DNA from: Singulisphaera sp. GP187
Lineage (GTDB): Bacteria; Planctomycetota; Planctomycetia; Isosphaerales; Isosphaeraceae
Assembly (NCBI RefSeq): GCF_900129635.1
Contig: NZ_FSRB01000001.1
Span: 5,049,501-5,113,500 of the forward strand
Reading direction: 5' to 3'
DNA length: 64,000 nt
Under the pieces are notes generated by a model. The model had not been told where the DNA came from and ran no database searches. It worked only from the letters and a program-made list of their open reading frames with translations. Below are positions 33,831-43,264 of this stretch, piece after piece (the stretch's first letter is position 1; the number at the start of each line of letters is the position of its first letter). Position numbers and translations under genes: made by a program.

Positions 33831-34760
33831 TCAACCGTGTTTGTTTCCGTGCCCATTCCCATTCCCGTGACCTTGCCCATTCGCGTTCCCGTTCCCGTTC
33901 CCGTTCCCGTGACCTTGGCCCTTCGCGTGCCCATTCCCATTCCCGTGACCTTGGCCATGCCCGTCCCCTTGATGTTGGTCACGACCATGCCCCGGATTCC
34001 CCTTTCCACCTCGGTGGCCGCCGCCGCTGGATCCCGAGCCTCCCGCTCCCGCGTGTCCTTGGTCGTGCGGCACCGTCACGATCGTACTCTGGGTTGCGCC
34101 CAGGCCTGCCCCGTTTTGCGCACGGACGACGATCGTGTACTGACGACCATCGCGGTCTTGCCCGGTTCGGCTCGCCTGGAGCTGGACGTTGAAGGAGTAA
34201 GTCCCGTCCGCGTTCACCACGGCTGTCCCTTGTGGTTGCACCTGGCCGTACTCGTCGCGAACCGAATAAAGAATCCGCGAGCCATTGATGCCGGAGACAC
34301 TGTCGATGGCGGTCCCAGTCACGGTCACAGTGCTGAACTTGTGGTTCGGAGGCCAGAGGGTCGTGGGCTGGGCCGACTCGGTGACGATGGGAGCCGTCGT
34401 GTCGATCTTGACGAAGAGGGTTTGGGGCGCCTCGACGTTGCCGCTGGCATCGGCCGAGAAGAACTGAACGACGTCCGTCCCGTCCTCGGTCAGGACGACC
34501 TGGTTACCTGCCGTGAACGGACCATTGTTCACACGATACATCGTCGTCAGCGAGGCTGGAGTGACATTCGGTTCGGTCGCCGTCAAGTCGATCGTCACAG
34601 GGCTGACGTAATACCCGTTGGCCCCAGCCTGGCCCATGATGCTGGCCGTGGTGGTCGGGGCGGTCGAGAGCAACGCTCGCCCCTCCAATCGATCAATTGC
34701 GGGGGCCAGTCGCCGGGAACGGCGGGGGACTTGTCGCATTGCCCTGGTACGTTGAAGCAT
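33831..34760 (-). CDS. Secreted surface protein with LEPR-XLL-like motif and Gly/Asn/His repeat tail
   Basis: A 309-residue protein. The N-terminus has a basic region and RLEGRALLS (LEPR-XLL-like). Residues about 40-215 are strand-rich with two Ig-like or bacterial-repeat units (VSPVTIDLTATEPNVTPASL; TTAPIVTESAQPTTLWPPNH; YTIVVRAQNGAGLGATQSTI). Residues about 230-309 are low complexity: GHGNGNGHAKGQGHGNGNGN-type repeats with many His. This suggests an extracellular or wall-associated protein; the His-rich tail could bind metal ions (inference). The DNA of the tail is a short tandem repeat and may vary in length between strains. Confidence 0.8.
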   Translation of the reverse strand: MLQRTRAMRQVPRRSRRLAPAIDRLEGRALLSTAPTTTASIMGQAGANGYYVSPVTIDLTATEPNVTPASLTTMYRVNNGPFTAGNQVVLTEDGTDVVQFFSADASGNVEAPQTLFVKIDTTAPIVTESAQPTTLWPPNHKFSTVTVTGTAIDSVSGINGSRILYSVRDEYGQVQPQGTAVVNADGTYSFNVQLQASRTGQDRDGRQYTIVVRAQNGAGLGATQSTIVTVPHDQGHAGAGGSGSSGGGHRGGKGNPGHGRDQHQGDGHGQGHGNGNGHAKGQGHGNGNGNGNANGQGHGNGNGHGNKHG

Positions 34761-35114
34761 GGTCTGTCTCCCTGATTCTCACCCACGAAACCTGTCCCAA
34801 CAAATTCAGACCTATGATCCCTTAAATAAGAATCGGAAGGCTATCGCAAGCAAGTTTAGCGCCGAATCGAAAAGAAACTTCGAGCGGGGAGGATTGGAAG
34901 GGTCCAGAGGAGGGTGGATCGCTTCGCTTCTCGAGGAGGCAGCCCGGCTTCTTGATGACCCATTCACCGGTGTTGATTCTGGAGCAGCGGAGCAAGGCGG
35001 CCGGGGCGGCCCGGAGGGAAGTCCTCTTGGGGAGAGGGATGAGCGGGCGGGCGGAGAAAAAAGTATCATTGCTTGCAGCGGTTTACCATCGCGTTGCGCA
35101 CGCGCTCGCCGGTT
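34761..35114. other. Gene-free stretch upstream of the surface protein
   Basis: Should contain the promoter of the minus-strand surface protein gene (start 34760), in an AT-richer part at about 34800-34880. No supported gene. Confidence 0.3.
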
Positions 35115-35320
35115 TTACTGAGAGTCAGGAAAGTAAAGTCTGTTTTTTTGCAGCCCCGCAGGGGCGACCGTCCGCGTCAGGCTTCGGTGATTCACGGTCG
35201 CCCCTTCGGGGCTACAAAAATCCTGGTTTGAACATGATTCCCAGGGGCTTGCGCCCCTGGCTATTGACGGTCGCCCCTCCGGGGCTGCAAATTGCGGACA
35301 TTACTTTTCTGACTGTCAGT
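35115..35320. repeat. 206-bp MITE-like element with GGTCGCCCC hairpins
   Basis: ACTGAGAGTCAGGAAAGTAA at the left (26-bp end 35115-35140) matches the complement of 35295-35320 at 22 of 26. Inside are several CGGTCGCCCC/GGGGC hairpins and the 20-nt palindrome CCAGGGGCTTGCGCCCCTGG. A degenerate relative of the inner part is at 6905-6960. Confidence 0.75.
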
Positions 35321-35352
35321 CATCATTGACAAATTCTTTCGTTTGCGCTACT

Positions 35353-35808
35353 TCAATCGGCCGGGACCAACGCCTGGTCAAATTGCTGCTGGAGGGTTTG
35401 CAGGACCTCTAGGTCCAGGGTCGGAGCGGCGAAAAGCCGCTCGAGTTCTCGGAAGTATTCGTTCTGGTTTCGACTCGGCGTGAACAGGATCAGGACTGTG
35501 GCCTGCGCCGGGCCGTGGTTGGTGAACCCGTGGTGGACGCCTCGGGGGATGAATGCCACCGACCCTGCCGGCCGGGAGAACTTTTGGCCGGCGACGGTGA
35601 ACTCGATCTCCCCGGCGACGACGCAGATCGTTTCGTCCATGGTGTCGTGGACGTGGTAGTCGATCGTGGCGGCGCCGAGGGTGAGCTCGTAGAGCTCGAA
35701 CGCTCCGCCCGACTGGCTGCCAAGGACCCGGCTGGTGATGGCGAACGGGCCGACGGCGAATCGAACGCCCTCGTCGGGAGTCAGGATCGTAGGGACGGAT
35801 GGCATCAT
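35353..35808 (-). CDS. Cupin domain protein
   Basis: A 151-residue single-cupin protein. Motif 1: IDYHVHDTMDETICVVAGEI (His, His, Glu metal ligands); motif 2: PAGSVAFIPRGVHHGFTNHG (His). A helix (NEYFRELERLFAAP) follows. Such proteins bind a metal and range from dioxygenases to isomerases or sugar-binding proteins; the reaction is unknown. GGAG lies 8 nt from the ATG at 35808. Confidence 0.85.
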   Translation of the reverse strand: MMPSVPTILTPDEGVRFAVGPFAITSRVLGSQSGGAFELYELTLGAATIDYHVHDTMDETICVVAGEIEFTVAGQKFSRPAGSVAFIPRGVHHGFTNHGPAQATVLILFTPSRNQNEYFRELERLFAAPTLDLEVLQTLQQQFDQALVPAD

Positions 35809-35872
35809 TGATGAGGCTCCTTCGAGAGAAAGGAGTAGCCAGGCACTTCAGGTGGGTCATCTGGGAGTTTCA

Positions 35873-35896
35873 GTAAAAATGGGCGGTCAGCCGCCC
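35873..35896 (-). terminator. Intrinsic terminator (minus strand)
   Basis: On the minus strand the hairpin GGGCGGCTGACCGCCC (35881-35896) is followed by ATTTTTAC, a T-run. It lies about 180 nt beyond the phosphatase stop, so it probably ends that transcript before the cupin promoter. Confidence 0.6.
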
Positions 35897-36076
35897 ACCT
35901 TGACGGATTATCCAGGTTTCCCGCATTTCCTTCTATAGGGAGGTGCCTGGCCAACAGGAGAGGAGCCACTCTGTCCCTCGAGCGCCCCCCTCCGGGCTAA
36001 CCTGGGGACGCGAGCCGAACTCTGGCATCCCACGGATCACCGCAAAATTCTCAAAGATCCTATTCATGAACTTGGG

Positions 36077-37558
36077 TCATTTGGTGACGACGAATCGGTC
36101 AACTTCCTTGCCTTCCGCGGTGAGCTGACGGATGGTCAAGGTCTTGCCGTCGACGTCGGCCACGGTCAGGGAGTGGGCGTTGGAGACGAACTTGTCGGTG
36201 AACTTCTGCCAGGAGTCGGGGTCGTCATTCTGCTCGGGATTGTAGAGCTTCTGGCCGCCGGCGCCGGTGACGATGTAGATCACGCCTTCCGGCGAGGTGT
36301 CGGTCTTGCCGTCGAAGGATTGATCGAGCGTCCACCGGCCGGGAACGACCCGGCCACGGACCGTCTTGCGGTCCCGGCCGCCGACCATGAGCGTCCCCTG
36401 TTTCAGCGGCTCGAATCGGAGGGGGAAGGATCGCTGATAGTTGTGGACGTGACCGCTGAAGACGATGTCGACCTTACCGGCCTCAAGGATCGGGGCCAGG
36501 AGCCTCATGTGCTGCTGCTCGATATGCTCATTGGCCGAGTTGAATCCAGGGTGGTGGAAGGCGACAAACCTCCAGGTGGCGTCCTTGGCGGAGGCGAGGT
36601 CGGCGGCGACCCACTCCTTGAGCTTCGCGTCGGTCCAGTCGACATAGGGGTTGGAGTCGACGATGGTCCAGTGGGCGTTTCCGTAGTTGAACGAAAAGTT
36701 CGTCATCCGCGGGTAGGCCTTGCCGGCGGCCTTGGTGAACGCCCGCTGATTCGCCTCCGACCCCTTCAGCGACGGGACGAACGGGCCACCTTCCTCCCCG
36801 AGCGGGCCGTTGAGCGGCTGGTCCCAGACGAGATAATAGGCAAGGGCATCGGGATACTTGTCCAGATCACGGATCTCGGTGTCGTGGTTCCCCGGCGCGG
36901 CGACGAACGGGACCGAGCGGAGAAGGGGCGAGCCCGATTCGGTGGGCGACTCGGCGTTGTAGACGGGCCAGAATTTCTCCCGGTACTCGGAGATCAGGCC
37001 GTACTCGTAGACCATGTCGCCGGGGATCACCGCGAGATCGGGCTTGGACAGGTACGCCCGGTGCGCCAGCGGCTTCTGCTCGGGGGTCCCGGCTCCGCAG
37101 TCGCCGAAGGCGACGAAGCGGAAGGGCTGATCGGCCCTCTTGGGCGCGCGGGCCTCGGCCGAGAAAACGGCCTCTCCTCCCTTGAGGACTCGGTAAGCGA
37201 ACGATCCGCCCGGCACCAGGCCGGTCAGGGCCGCGCGGTAGACTCGGTGCGGCTCGATGCCCGCCACTGCGACAGGGACGAAGTCCAGAGTGTCGGCCTT
37301 CCCCCAGGGGCGGTCGGCCGCAGCCCGGTGCTCGACGGACCAGTCGGCGTCGGTGTCGGTGTCGGTGTCGGGAGCGTGCCAGAGGAGTTGAAGCGTATCG
37401 GGGGCCGGGGTACGGCCGATTTGGAGATAGGGTTTGACGACAAAGGCACCGTCGGGCGCATTCGAGACGGCCCGGGGCGTCGGGTTACCGGCCTGGACCA
37501 GGGGAGCGAAGACGAGGAGCGACCAAGCCAAGGCGATCAAGGGGCGAGATAGCTTCAT
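36077..37558 (-). CDS. Purple-acid-type metallophosphoesterase, exported
   Basis: A 493-residue protein with a signal peptide (LIALAWSLLVFAPLVQAG), an N-terminal fibronectin-like/PAP-N domain (about residues 40-140, VKPYLQIGRTPAPDTLQLLW), and a calcineurin-like phosphoesterase domain: FVAFGDCGAG, AVIPGDMVYEYG, AAPGNHDTEI, FVAFHHPGFN and FSGHVHNYQR. All five metal-binding blocks are intact. Predicted to hydrolyse phosphate esters in the periplasm. ATG 37558 chosen so that the signal is N-terminal. A run of DTDTDTDA (codons of gtc-ggt type) at about residues 60-70 is a simple repeat. Confidence 0.9.
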   Translation of the reverse strand: MKLSRPLIALAWSLLVFAPLVQAGNPTPRAVSNAPDGAFVVKPYLQIGRTPAPDTLQLLWHAPDTDTDTDADWSVEHRAAADRPWGKADTLDFVPVAVAGIEPHRVYRAALTGLVPGGSFAYRVLKGGEAVFSAEARAPKRADQPFRFVAFGDCGAGTPEQKPLAHRAYLSKPDLAVIPGDMVYEYGLISEYREKFWPVYNAESPTESGSPLLRSVPFVAAPGNHDTEIRDLDKYPDALAYYLVWDQPLNGPLGEEGGPFVPSLKGSEANQRAFTKAAGKAYPRMTNFSFNYGNAHWTIVDSNPYVDWTDAKLKEWVAADLASAKDATWRFVAFHHPGFNSANEHIEQQHMRLLAPILEAGKVDIVFSGHVHNYQRSFPLRFEPLKQGTLMVGGRDRKTVRGRVVPGRWTLDQSFDGKTDTSPEGVIYIVTGAGGQKLYNPEQNDDPDSWQKFTDKFVSNAHSLTVADVDGKTLTIRQLTAEGKEVDRFVVTK

Positions 37559-37648
37559 GGCGTAGCATCCTAAAAGTGATGGCATGTTCTGCGCAGGCAG
37601 ATGTAGATAGAATGTGAATGCCGGCCTTCGCCCCCCGATGAAGGCGAA

Positions 37649-38689
37649 TCAGTAAGCGTCGGCCGAGATCACCTCGCCGCCCGCGATCGTGCCGAGAGCC
37701 CGCCACGTGAAGCCGTTCACCGAGTCCTTCACGAACTTCACGGAGCCGTCGGCGAAGAGCACGTTCACCCCGCCGGAATGGTAGCTGCTGGCGGACAACG
37801 ACGCATAGGTGGGGCCGCCGTTGTTCTCGTCGACGCTGACCCAGTCAAACGGCCCGCTGTAGCCGGGGTAAGTCACCTTGGTGTTGGGCGGCACGGCCGT
37901 TGTCACGCCCGAGTAGTAGACGCCGCCATTGGTCCACCGCGTGTGCCCCAATTTCAGGCCGAATTTGCCCGACCCCGAACAGGCGCTGACCAGGGATTGG
38001 AGGGTCGTGATCGAGACGCTCGGGTCGGGGACAACGCTCGGGCTCATCCCCGGGGGACTCTGCGGGTTCGAATAGCAGTTCCGCGCCTGGAGGTGACCGA
38101 TATACCCTTCCGAGGCGAACATGCTGTTGCTCAGGCCGTCGGTAAACTGGGCGATCGTGCGCGAGGCGTTCGGCCCGAAGGGGCCCCGGTTGATCGGGCC
38201 GCCGTTCGACCAGACGTACCAATCGCCGACGAACTGGCCGTAACTGCTCGTGGCGGTCAGGGTGCCGCCGTAGCTCGCGTTGTCGATGTGACTGCCTGGG
38301 TCGCTCGGGCAGAAGAGGAAATTGACCGGCGTGTTGCTGACGGTGGTGTTCGACGGGTCGCTATAAGTCCCCGTGAAGTTGATCGCGTTGAACAACGGAC
38401 CGAGCTCCAGGTAGGGAGCGATTCGGGCGTTGATGCTCCACGAACCCTGCCAGATCGGCTTCGTCGCGGTGGCCGAGGCGTAGGTCAGGATCGTGGCCGG
38501 CGGGAAGGCCCCGATCGAGCTCTCATAGTTGTGCAGCCCCAGGCCCATCTGCTTGAGACTGTTCACGCACTGCATCCGACGGGCGGCCTCGCGGGCAGCC
38601 TGAACGGCGGGCAGGAGCAAGGCAATCAGCACGGCGATAATCGCGATCACCACAAGGAGTTCGATCAACGTGAAGCCATTCCGCTTCAT
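37649..38689 (-). CDS. DUF1559 (SBP_bac_10-like) protein with prepilin-type N-terminus
   Basis: A 346-residue protein of the large planctomycete DUF1559 family. It begins MKRNGFTLIELLVVIAIIAV, the type IV prepilin cleavage/methylation motif with a membrane helix, followed by PAVQAAREAARRMQCVNSLK, and ends with the family signature NVLFADGSVKFVKDSVNG ... GEVISADAY. Presumed pseudopilin-like, exported and anchored; function unknown. The ATG at 38689 is the standard start of the family. Confidence 0.92.
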   Translation of the reverse strand: MKRNGFTLIELLVVIAIIAVLIALLLPAVQAAREAARRMQCVNSLKQMGLGLHNYESSIGAFPPATILTYASATATKPIWQGSWSINARIAPYLELGPLFNAINFTGTYSDPSNTTVSNTPVNFLFCPSDPGSHIDNASYGGTLTATSSYGQFVGDWYVWSNGGPINRGPFGPNASRTIAQFTDGLSNSMFASEGYIGHLQARNCYSNPQSPPGMSPSVVPDPSVSITTLQSLVSACSGSGKFGLKLGHTRWTNGGVYYSGVTTAVPPNTKVTYPGYSGPFDWVSVDENNGGPTYASLSASSYHSGGVNVLFADGSVKFVKDSVNGFTWRALGTIAGGEVISADAY

Positions 38690-39049
38690 GGGGCACCAGG
38701 GGTTAATTGAATCAGAACGGCCGTCAAGCTGCCGACGCAGAGGACCGATTACCGCACAAACCCAATAACTTGATATAAAGCATTTATTAATTTTACGTGA
38801 AACACCAATCCACGAACCGGCGGGAAGCCGGTAGGATCGCCAGCCGGCGCCATGCCCGACGACGGCGGACCGCCTCAATGGGGCTCGGCCGTATAACCCG
38901 AAAATTCAAATGTAACATTCTTATTTTTACACATGCGATTATTACAATTGGTCCGTTTTTTCCTGCAACCACTCGCTGCGTCCCCGTCTCTCGCCCGCAA
39001 ACCCACTCGACGGCCTTGACACGCAACCCGGCGGTTGCACAATAAGGCG

Positions 39050-39379
39050 ATGGACGCTGATCTCGACAAGGTATTCAAAGCGCTGGCCGACCCGGGCCGC
39101 CGACTGTTGCTTGACCGGCTGCATCGGGAGAACGGTCAGACGCTGGGGCAGCTCTGCGAACAGATGGAGATGTCCCGTCAGGCCGTGACGAAGCACCTCA
39201 AGGTGCTGGAAGAGGCGTCGCTGGTCGTGCCGATCTGGCGGGGTCGCGAGAAGCTGCACTACCTCAACCCGGTGCCGATCCACGAAATTGCCGACCGCTG
39301 GATCGAGAAATTCGAGCGGGGGCGACTGCGCGCGCTCGCCGACCTCAAGAAGCGACTGGAAGGAGAGACCGATGGCTGA
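39050..39379 (+). CDS. ArsR-family transcriptional regulator
   Basis: A 109-residue winged-helix protein: VFKALADPGRRLLLDRLH, GQLCEQMEMSRQAVTKHLKV (recognition helix) and REKLHYLNPVPIHEIADRWI. It belongs to the ArsR subgroup that pairs with AHSA1/SRPBCC proteins rather than metal sensing; no Cys metal-binding cluster is seen. It overlaps the next gene by 8 bp (39372-39379), indicating translational coupling. A TTG at 39035 would add five residues; ATG 39050 is preferred. Confidence 0.9.
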   Translation: MDADLDKVFKALADPGRRLLLDRLHRENGQTLGQLCEQMEMSRQAVTKHLKVLEEASLVVPIWRGREKLHYLNPVPIHEIADRWIEKFERGRLRALADLKKRLEGETDG

Positions 39380-39833
39380 TTCGCGATTCGTCTACGTAAC
39401 CTACATCCGCACGACGCCCGAGAAGCTGTGGCAGGCGCTCATCGAGCCCGAGTTCACCCGGCAATTCTGGGGCGAAACCTGGCAAGAGTGCGAATGGAAG
39501 CCGGGCGCCTCGTGGCGCCTGATGATTCCCGGTGGTCGAGTCGGCGACAGCGGCGAAATTCTCGAGATCGAGCCCCATCGGCGGCTCGTCCTCTCGTGGC
39601 GCAATGAACTCTTCCCTGAGATGCACGCCGAGGGTCATTCGCGCCTGACCTACGAACTCGAAGCGAAGGGCGAGGCGGTCAAGCTCACGCTCACCCACGA
39701 GATGGGGCAAGCCAACTCGAAGCTGATCGACGCGACGTCGACCGGATGGCCGATGATCCTGGCCAGCCTCAAGAGCCTCCTCGAAACCGGCGAATCCCTC
39801 GAAGAGACCCGCCGCTGGCCCAAGGATCTCTGA
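39372..39833 (+). CDS. SRPBCC/AHSA1-family protein
   Basis: A 153-residue START-like fold protein: VYVTYIRTTPEKLWQALIEP, FTRQFWGETW, GEILEIEPHRRLVLSWRNEL and LTLTHEMGQANSKLIDATST all match the AHSA1 family. Likely a small-molecule-binding or chaperone-like protein. The ArsR regulator upstream overlaps it, an arrangement commonly found across bacteria, so the regulator probably controls this operon. Confidence 0.9.
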   Translation: MADSRFVYVTYIRTTPEKLWQALIEPEFTRQFWGETWQECEWKPGASWRLMIPGGRVGDSGEILEIEPHRRLVLSWRNELFPEMHAEGHSRLTYELEAKGEAVKLTLTHEMGQANSKLIDATSTGWPMILASLKSLLETGESLEETRRWPKDL

Positions 39834-39875
39834 ACTGGGGATCGGGCAGAATCTCGGCCCCGGGCATCCCTGCCT

Positions 39876-40973
39876 TCAATAGCGATCCGAGGAGATCGAC
39901 TCGCCGTTGGCGATCGTCCCGAGCGCCCACCAGGGTTCGCGATTGATCGATTCCTTGATCGATCGGACCGCCCCGTCGCCGAACAGGGCGTTGACGAGTC
40001 CCGGGTGCCGACTGCTGGCCGTGAACGCGCCGTGCATCCGATAATCGGGGGCGGTGGGGGCACAACTCCAGGTATTCGGGGTCATCAGATGGGTATAGCG
40101 GGTGTGTGTCGGCAGGCCCACGGCCCAGGAGCCACCGCTCCCACCCCCCTGCCCCGCCGAATACCCCATTCCGGTCATGATGCCCGAGCTATGGCCATTG
40201 GCCATGTTGCGGATTTTGAGGCTGCGGCATCGATCGGCATAGGGCGCCGGAAGGCTCCACATCGCGGATTCCATGAAACCGAAATCAACGACATAAACCG
40301 TAATATACGGTTTCGATATATCATAGATAAAATTCGCATCCTTAAATCCTTTGACGCGTTCACTGAACGCGATCGACTGGCTGAGCCCATCAGTCACGTC
40401 GATGATCGCCTTGACCTGGGCCTCGGTCGAGTTGAAGTCCGGGCCAATGAAGAACCCGCTGAACCGACCCGGGTGACAGGCCGAGTCGAGCGCATTGCCG
40501 CTGTTGCCTACGTAGTTGTTGTGCCCCTCCGGGGTGGTCAGCCGATTGATGTCGGACGGGCAGAGAAACAGGTCGATCTTGGTCCGGGTCACGGTCCGGT
40601 TTTCCACCGCCTTGCCGTCGGGCCGACAGCCCATCCCAAAGTCAAAATTGGCGGCGTCGTAGAGCGGCTTTTGTTCCAGGTAGGGTAAGAGCATCGCGTG
40701 GGCCGACCAGACCATCCATTCCGAAGCGCCAATCTGACCGGGGGGAAAGCAACCCACCGTATCGTGGTAATTCAACAGCGCAATCCCGATCTGCTTCAGG
40801 TTGTTCACACACTGCGCTCGTCGGGCCGACTCGCGGGCGTTGGATACGGCCGGGAGCAGAAGGGCCACCAAGACCCCGATGATCGCAATGACCACCAAGA
40901 GCTCGATCAGGGTGAAGCCGAACCGCCGGAGCGACCACGCCGTTCGATCCCGTCCGCAACCGGTTGCGACCAT
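39876..40973 (-). CDS. DUF1559 protein with prepilin-type N-terminus
   Basis: A 365-residue member. The N-terminal GFTLIELLVVIAIIGVLVAL follows a 17-residue basic leader, then PAVSNARESARRAQCVNNLK; the C-terminus has NALFGDGAVRSIKESINREP and ends ESISSDRY. GGGGA 7 nt upstream of the ATG supports this start. It faces the AHSA1 operon tail to tail (42 bp apart). Confidence 0.92.
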   Translation of the reverse strand: MVATGCGRDRTAWSLRRFGFTLIELLVVIAIIGVLVALLLPAVSNARESARRAQCVNNLKQIGIALLNYHDTVGCFPPGQIGASEWMVWSAHAMLLPYLEQKPLYDAANFDFGMGCRPDGKAVENRTVTRTKIDLFLCPSDINRLTTPEGHNNYVGNSGNALDSACHPGRFSGFFIGPDFNSTEAQVKAIIDVTDGLSQSIAFSERVKGFKDANFIYDISKPYITVYVVDFGFMESAMWSLPAPYADRCRSLKIRNMANGHSSGIMTGMGYSAGQGGGSGGSWAVGLPTHTRYTHLMTPNTWSCAPTAPDYRMHGAFTASSRHPGLVNALFGDGAVRSIKESINREPWWALGTIANGESISSDRY

Positions 40974-41777
40974 CGCTTGTTCCCCTTATTTTTTTATGAG
41001 AAAGCCGAAACGGCGTACTCGCATCGCGTCAAGCACGTCGATCCGCAGGCGGGGTTCCCCCCCCCTTCCAGGTCAACCGATCCCCGTGAGAGAACACGAG
41101 TGCCAAAACCAAGGGCCTTCGAAAGCGACGAGAGGTGAACTCTTCTTTGCGCTCGTGAAACCTCAAACCCGAAAGGGATTCCTGAATCCCTATCTTGCTG
41201 ATTTCGGCGATTGCATGCAAGCCCTCTTCCCCTCATCAATCAAATCGCCCTCAAGTTTTTGGGTTCAGCGTTCGCATCGGCGATTCCTCGATGGCTTAGG
41301 AATGGGCCTTCAACCATGAGCGAACCCAAATGCTCAGGATTCATCGCGCTTGCCGCTTGTTCAAGCTCCAATGGGTAGGCCCCTTGGATTGGAATCGGCT
41401 TTCAGACGGATCGATCAGGCGGGAGGGAGCCGGACTGCGATTGGCAAACTTTGCTTCTCGACGCAACACTCGGTACGATGAAGCAGGGCCTGGTCGGAGG
41501 AGTCGGCGGCTCGATACGACCCGAGCGCTACGCTGCCCCAGAGGACCAAGGCCGAGGGGGAAGGTGGTGCAACACCGCCCCGTCGTTCCTTTCGGGATTG
41601 GCACGAGGGCAACGAATCAACACGACTTGATTATTGATCCCGTGCCCCGGATCTCCCTTTCACGCGGAACCCACACACCCCAACCTGCGTCCCGCCGTAA
41701 AATCCCGAGACCACAGGCGTGGTGGCAACGTCGCTTCACGGATCTTGCGGCGACGTCCAGGTTCAGGAACACTGTCA
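40974..41777. other. Long gene-free region
   Basis: About 800 bp between two divergent genes. I see frames but none with conserved motifs, ribosome sites or planctomycete-like codon bias, and no strong palindrome. It should contain both promoters; it could also hold a decayed gene I cannot identify. Confidence 0.35.
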
Positions 41778-42989
41778 ATGTCCGACTCAGAGCAGACTCG
41801 CCAGGGCAAGCCGCATCCTCGCACCCAGGCTGTGTGGGCGGGTGAAGGGGGTGTCCACATGCAACGGGCCACCCAGGTTCCCGTGGTCCACAGCGTCTCG
41901 TTCGGTTATGACGACCTCGACGAGTGGCGATCGGTCGCGTTGGGGCAGACCGAAGGGCACATCTACGGCCGAAACACCAATCCCACCGTCGCCGTCTTCG
42001 AGGAGAAGCTGCGCGTGCTGGAAGGGGCTGAGGCCGCCACCAGCTTCTCGACCGGCATGGCCGCGATCAGCGACACCTTGTTCACCTTGCTGGAGCCAGG
42101 TCAGCGCGTGGTGTCGGTGACCGACACTTACGGCGGCACCAACCGCCTGTTCAGTGAGTTTCTGCCGCGGGTCGGGGTGCAAGTCACGCTCTGCCAGACG
42201 GCCGACCAGGCGGCGATCGAGACCGCGATCGACGGCGGCTTACGGGTGCTCTACCTGGAGAGCCCGACCAACCCGACCTGCAAGGTGCTCGACCTCGAAC
42301 GCCTGTCCGCTCGCGCACGGGCGCAGGGAGCCATCGTGGTGGTCGACAATACGTTCGCGACCCCGATCAATCAACATCCGCTGGAGCTCGGCGCCCATCT
42401 GGTGGTCCATAGCGCGACCAAATATCTCGGTGGCCATGCCGATGCCCTGGGGGGCGTGACGGCGGGCGACGCGGCGCTCATCAAGGCGATCTATCGGCGC
42501 CGGGAGATCACGGGGGCGACCCTGCACGCCGATGCCGCCTACCTGCTGCTCCGCGGGATGAAGACGCTGGCGCTACGGGTGGAACGCCAGAACCACAATG
42601 CCCTGGCGATCGCACGCCACTTGCGGGCCCACCCGCTTGTCGAGCATGTTTTTTATCCCGGCCTGGAAGATCACCCGAACCACGACGTCGCCAAGCGGCA
42701 GATGCCCGGCGGGTTCGGCGGCGTGCTCAGCTTCCAGTTGCCCGGCGACTTCGCCGTGGTCAAGCGGTTCCTGCCCCGGCTCCGCTGGGCGCACCGCGCC
42801 GCGAATCTCGGGGCGGTGGAAACCGTGGTCGCTCCCCCGGCGACCGGCTCCCACGTCGAACTGACCGCCGAGGAGCGGGCCGCCCTGGGGATTCCCGAAA
42901 CCTTGGTGCGCTACTCGTGCGGCATCGAGGACGTGGATGATCTGATCGCGGATCTCGACCAGGCGCTGGAAGGCTCGCAGTCCGCCTGA
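41778..42989 (+). CDS. Cys/Met metabolism PLP-dependent enzyme (trans-sulfuration type)
   Basis: A 403-residue fold-type I PLP enzyme. Seen: YGRNTNPT (Tyr and Arg contacting PLP phosphate), SFSTGMAAISDTLFTLL, LYLESPTNPTCKVLD, VVVDNTFATP (D190) and LVVHSATKYLGGHADALGG with the PLP Lys K215. Predicted to be a cystathionine gamma-synthase/lyase or O-acyl-homoserine sulfhydrylase-type enzyme in methionine/cysteine synthesis; the exact reaction cannot be told from the sequence. Start chosen with AGGAAC about 8 nt upstream. Complete length. Confidence 0.88.
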   Translation: MSDSEQTRQGKPHPRTQAVWAGEGGVHMQRATQVPVVHSVSFGYDDLDEWRSVALGQTEGHIYGRNTNPTVAVFEEKLRVLEGAEAATSFSTGMAAISDTLFTLLEPGQRVVSVTDTYGGTNRLFSEFLPRVGVQVTLCQTADQAAIETAIDGGLRVLYLESPTNPTCKVLDLERLSARARAQGAIVVVDNTFATPINQHPLELGAHLVVHSATKYLGGHADALGGVTAGDAALIKAIYRRREITGATLHADAAYLLLRGMKTLALRVERQNHNALAIARHLRAHPLVEHVFYPGLEDHPNHDVAKRQMPGGFGGVLSFQLPGDFAVVKRFLPRLRWAHRAANLGAVETVVAPPATGSHVELTAEERAALGIPETLVRYSCGIEDVDDLIADLDQALEGSQSA

Positions 42990-43264
42990 GATCGGCCGCA
43001 GAATCCAACTTGCCCCGACCGCTTCAAATTCCGAAGCGGTCGTGGCGGAGTGAACGCGGCAATGGCCGAGGAGGCATAGGCTTCGCCTTACATGTCAATC
43101 CGCCGCGACGGTCGAGGTCGAGAGTCGCTTCCTCGCAGGCCCTTTTGTCCCGACCACGGTCTATTCAACAAATGCAATTTTTTGCCAAAGAAAAGACACA
43201 GACCCTTTCGGGCCTGTGTAGGTGAGTTGGCCGTGAGACACGCCCCGGAAGCCCGACCCAGGTT

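Noticed and set aside
33360..34775. 471-codon plus-strand frame across the surface protein
   Set aside because: Runs through palindromic repeats and antisense of the Gly/Asn/His tail (VPVPVP-like artefact).
36173..37552. 459-codon plus-strand frame opposite the phosphatase
   Set aside because: Mirrors the codon structure of the phosphatase, whose metal-binding motifs are all on the minus strand.
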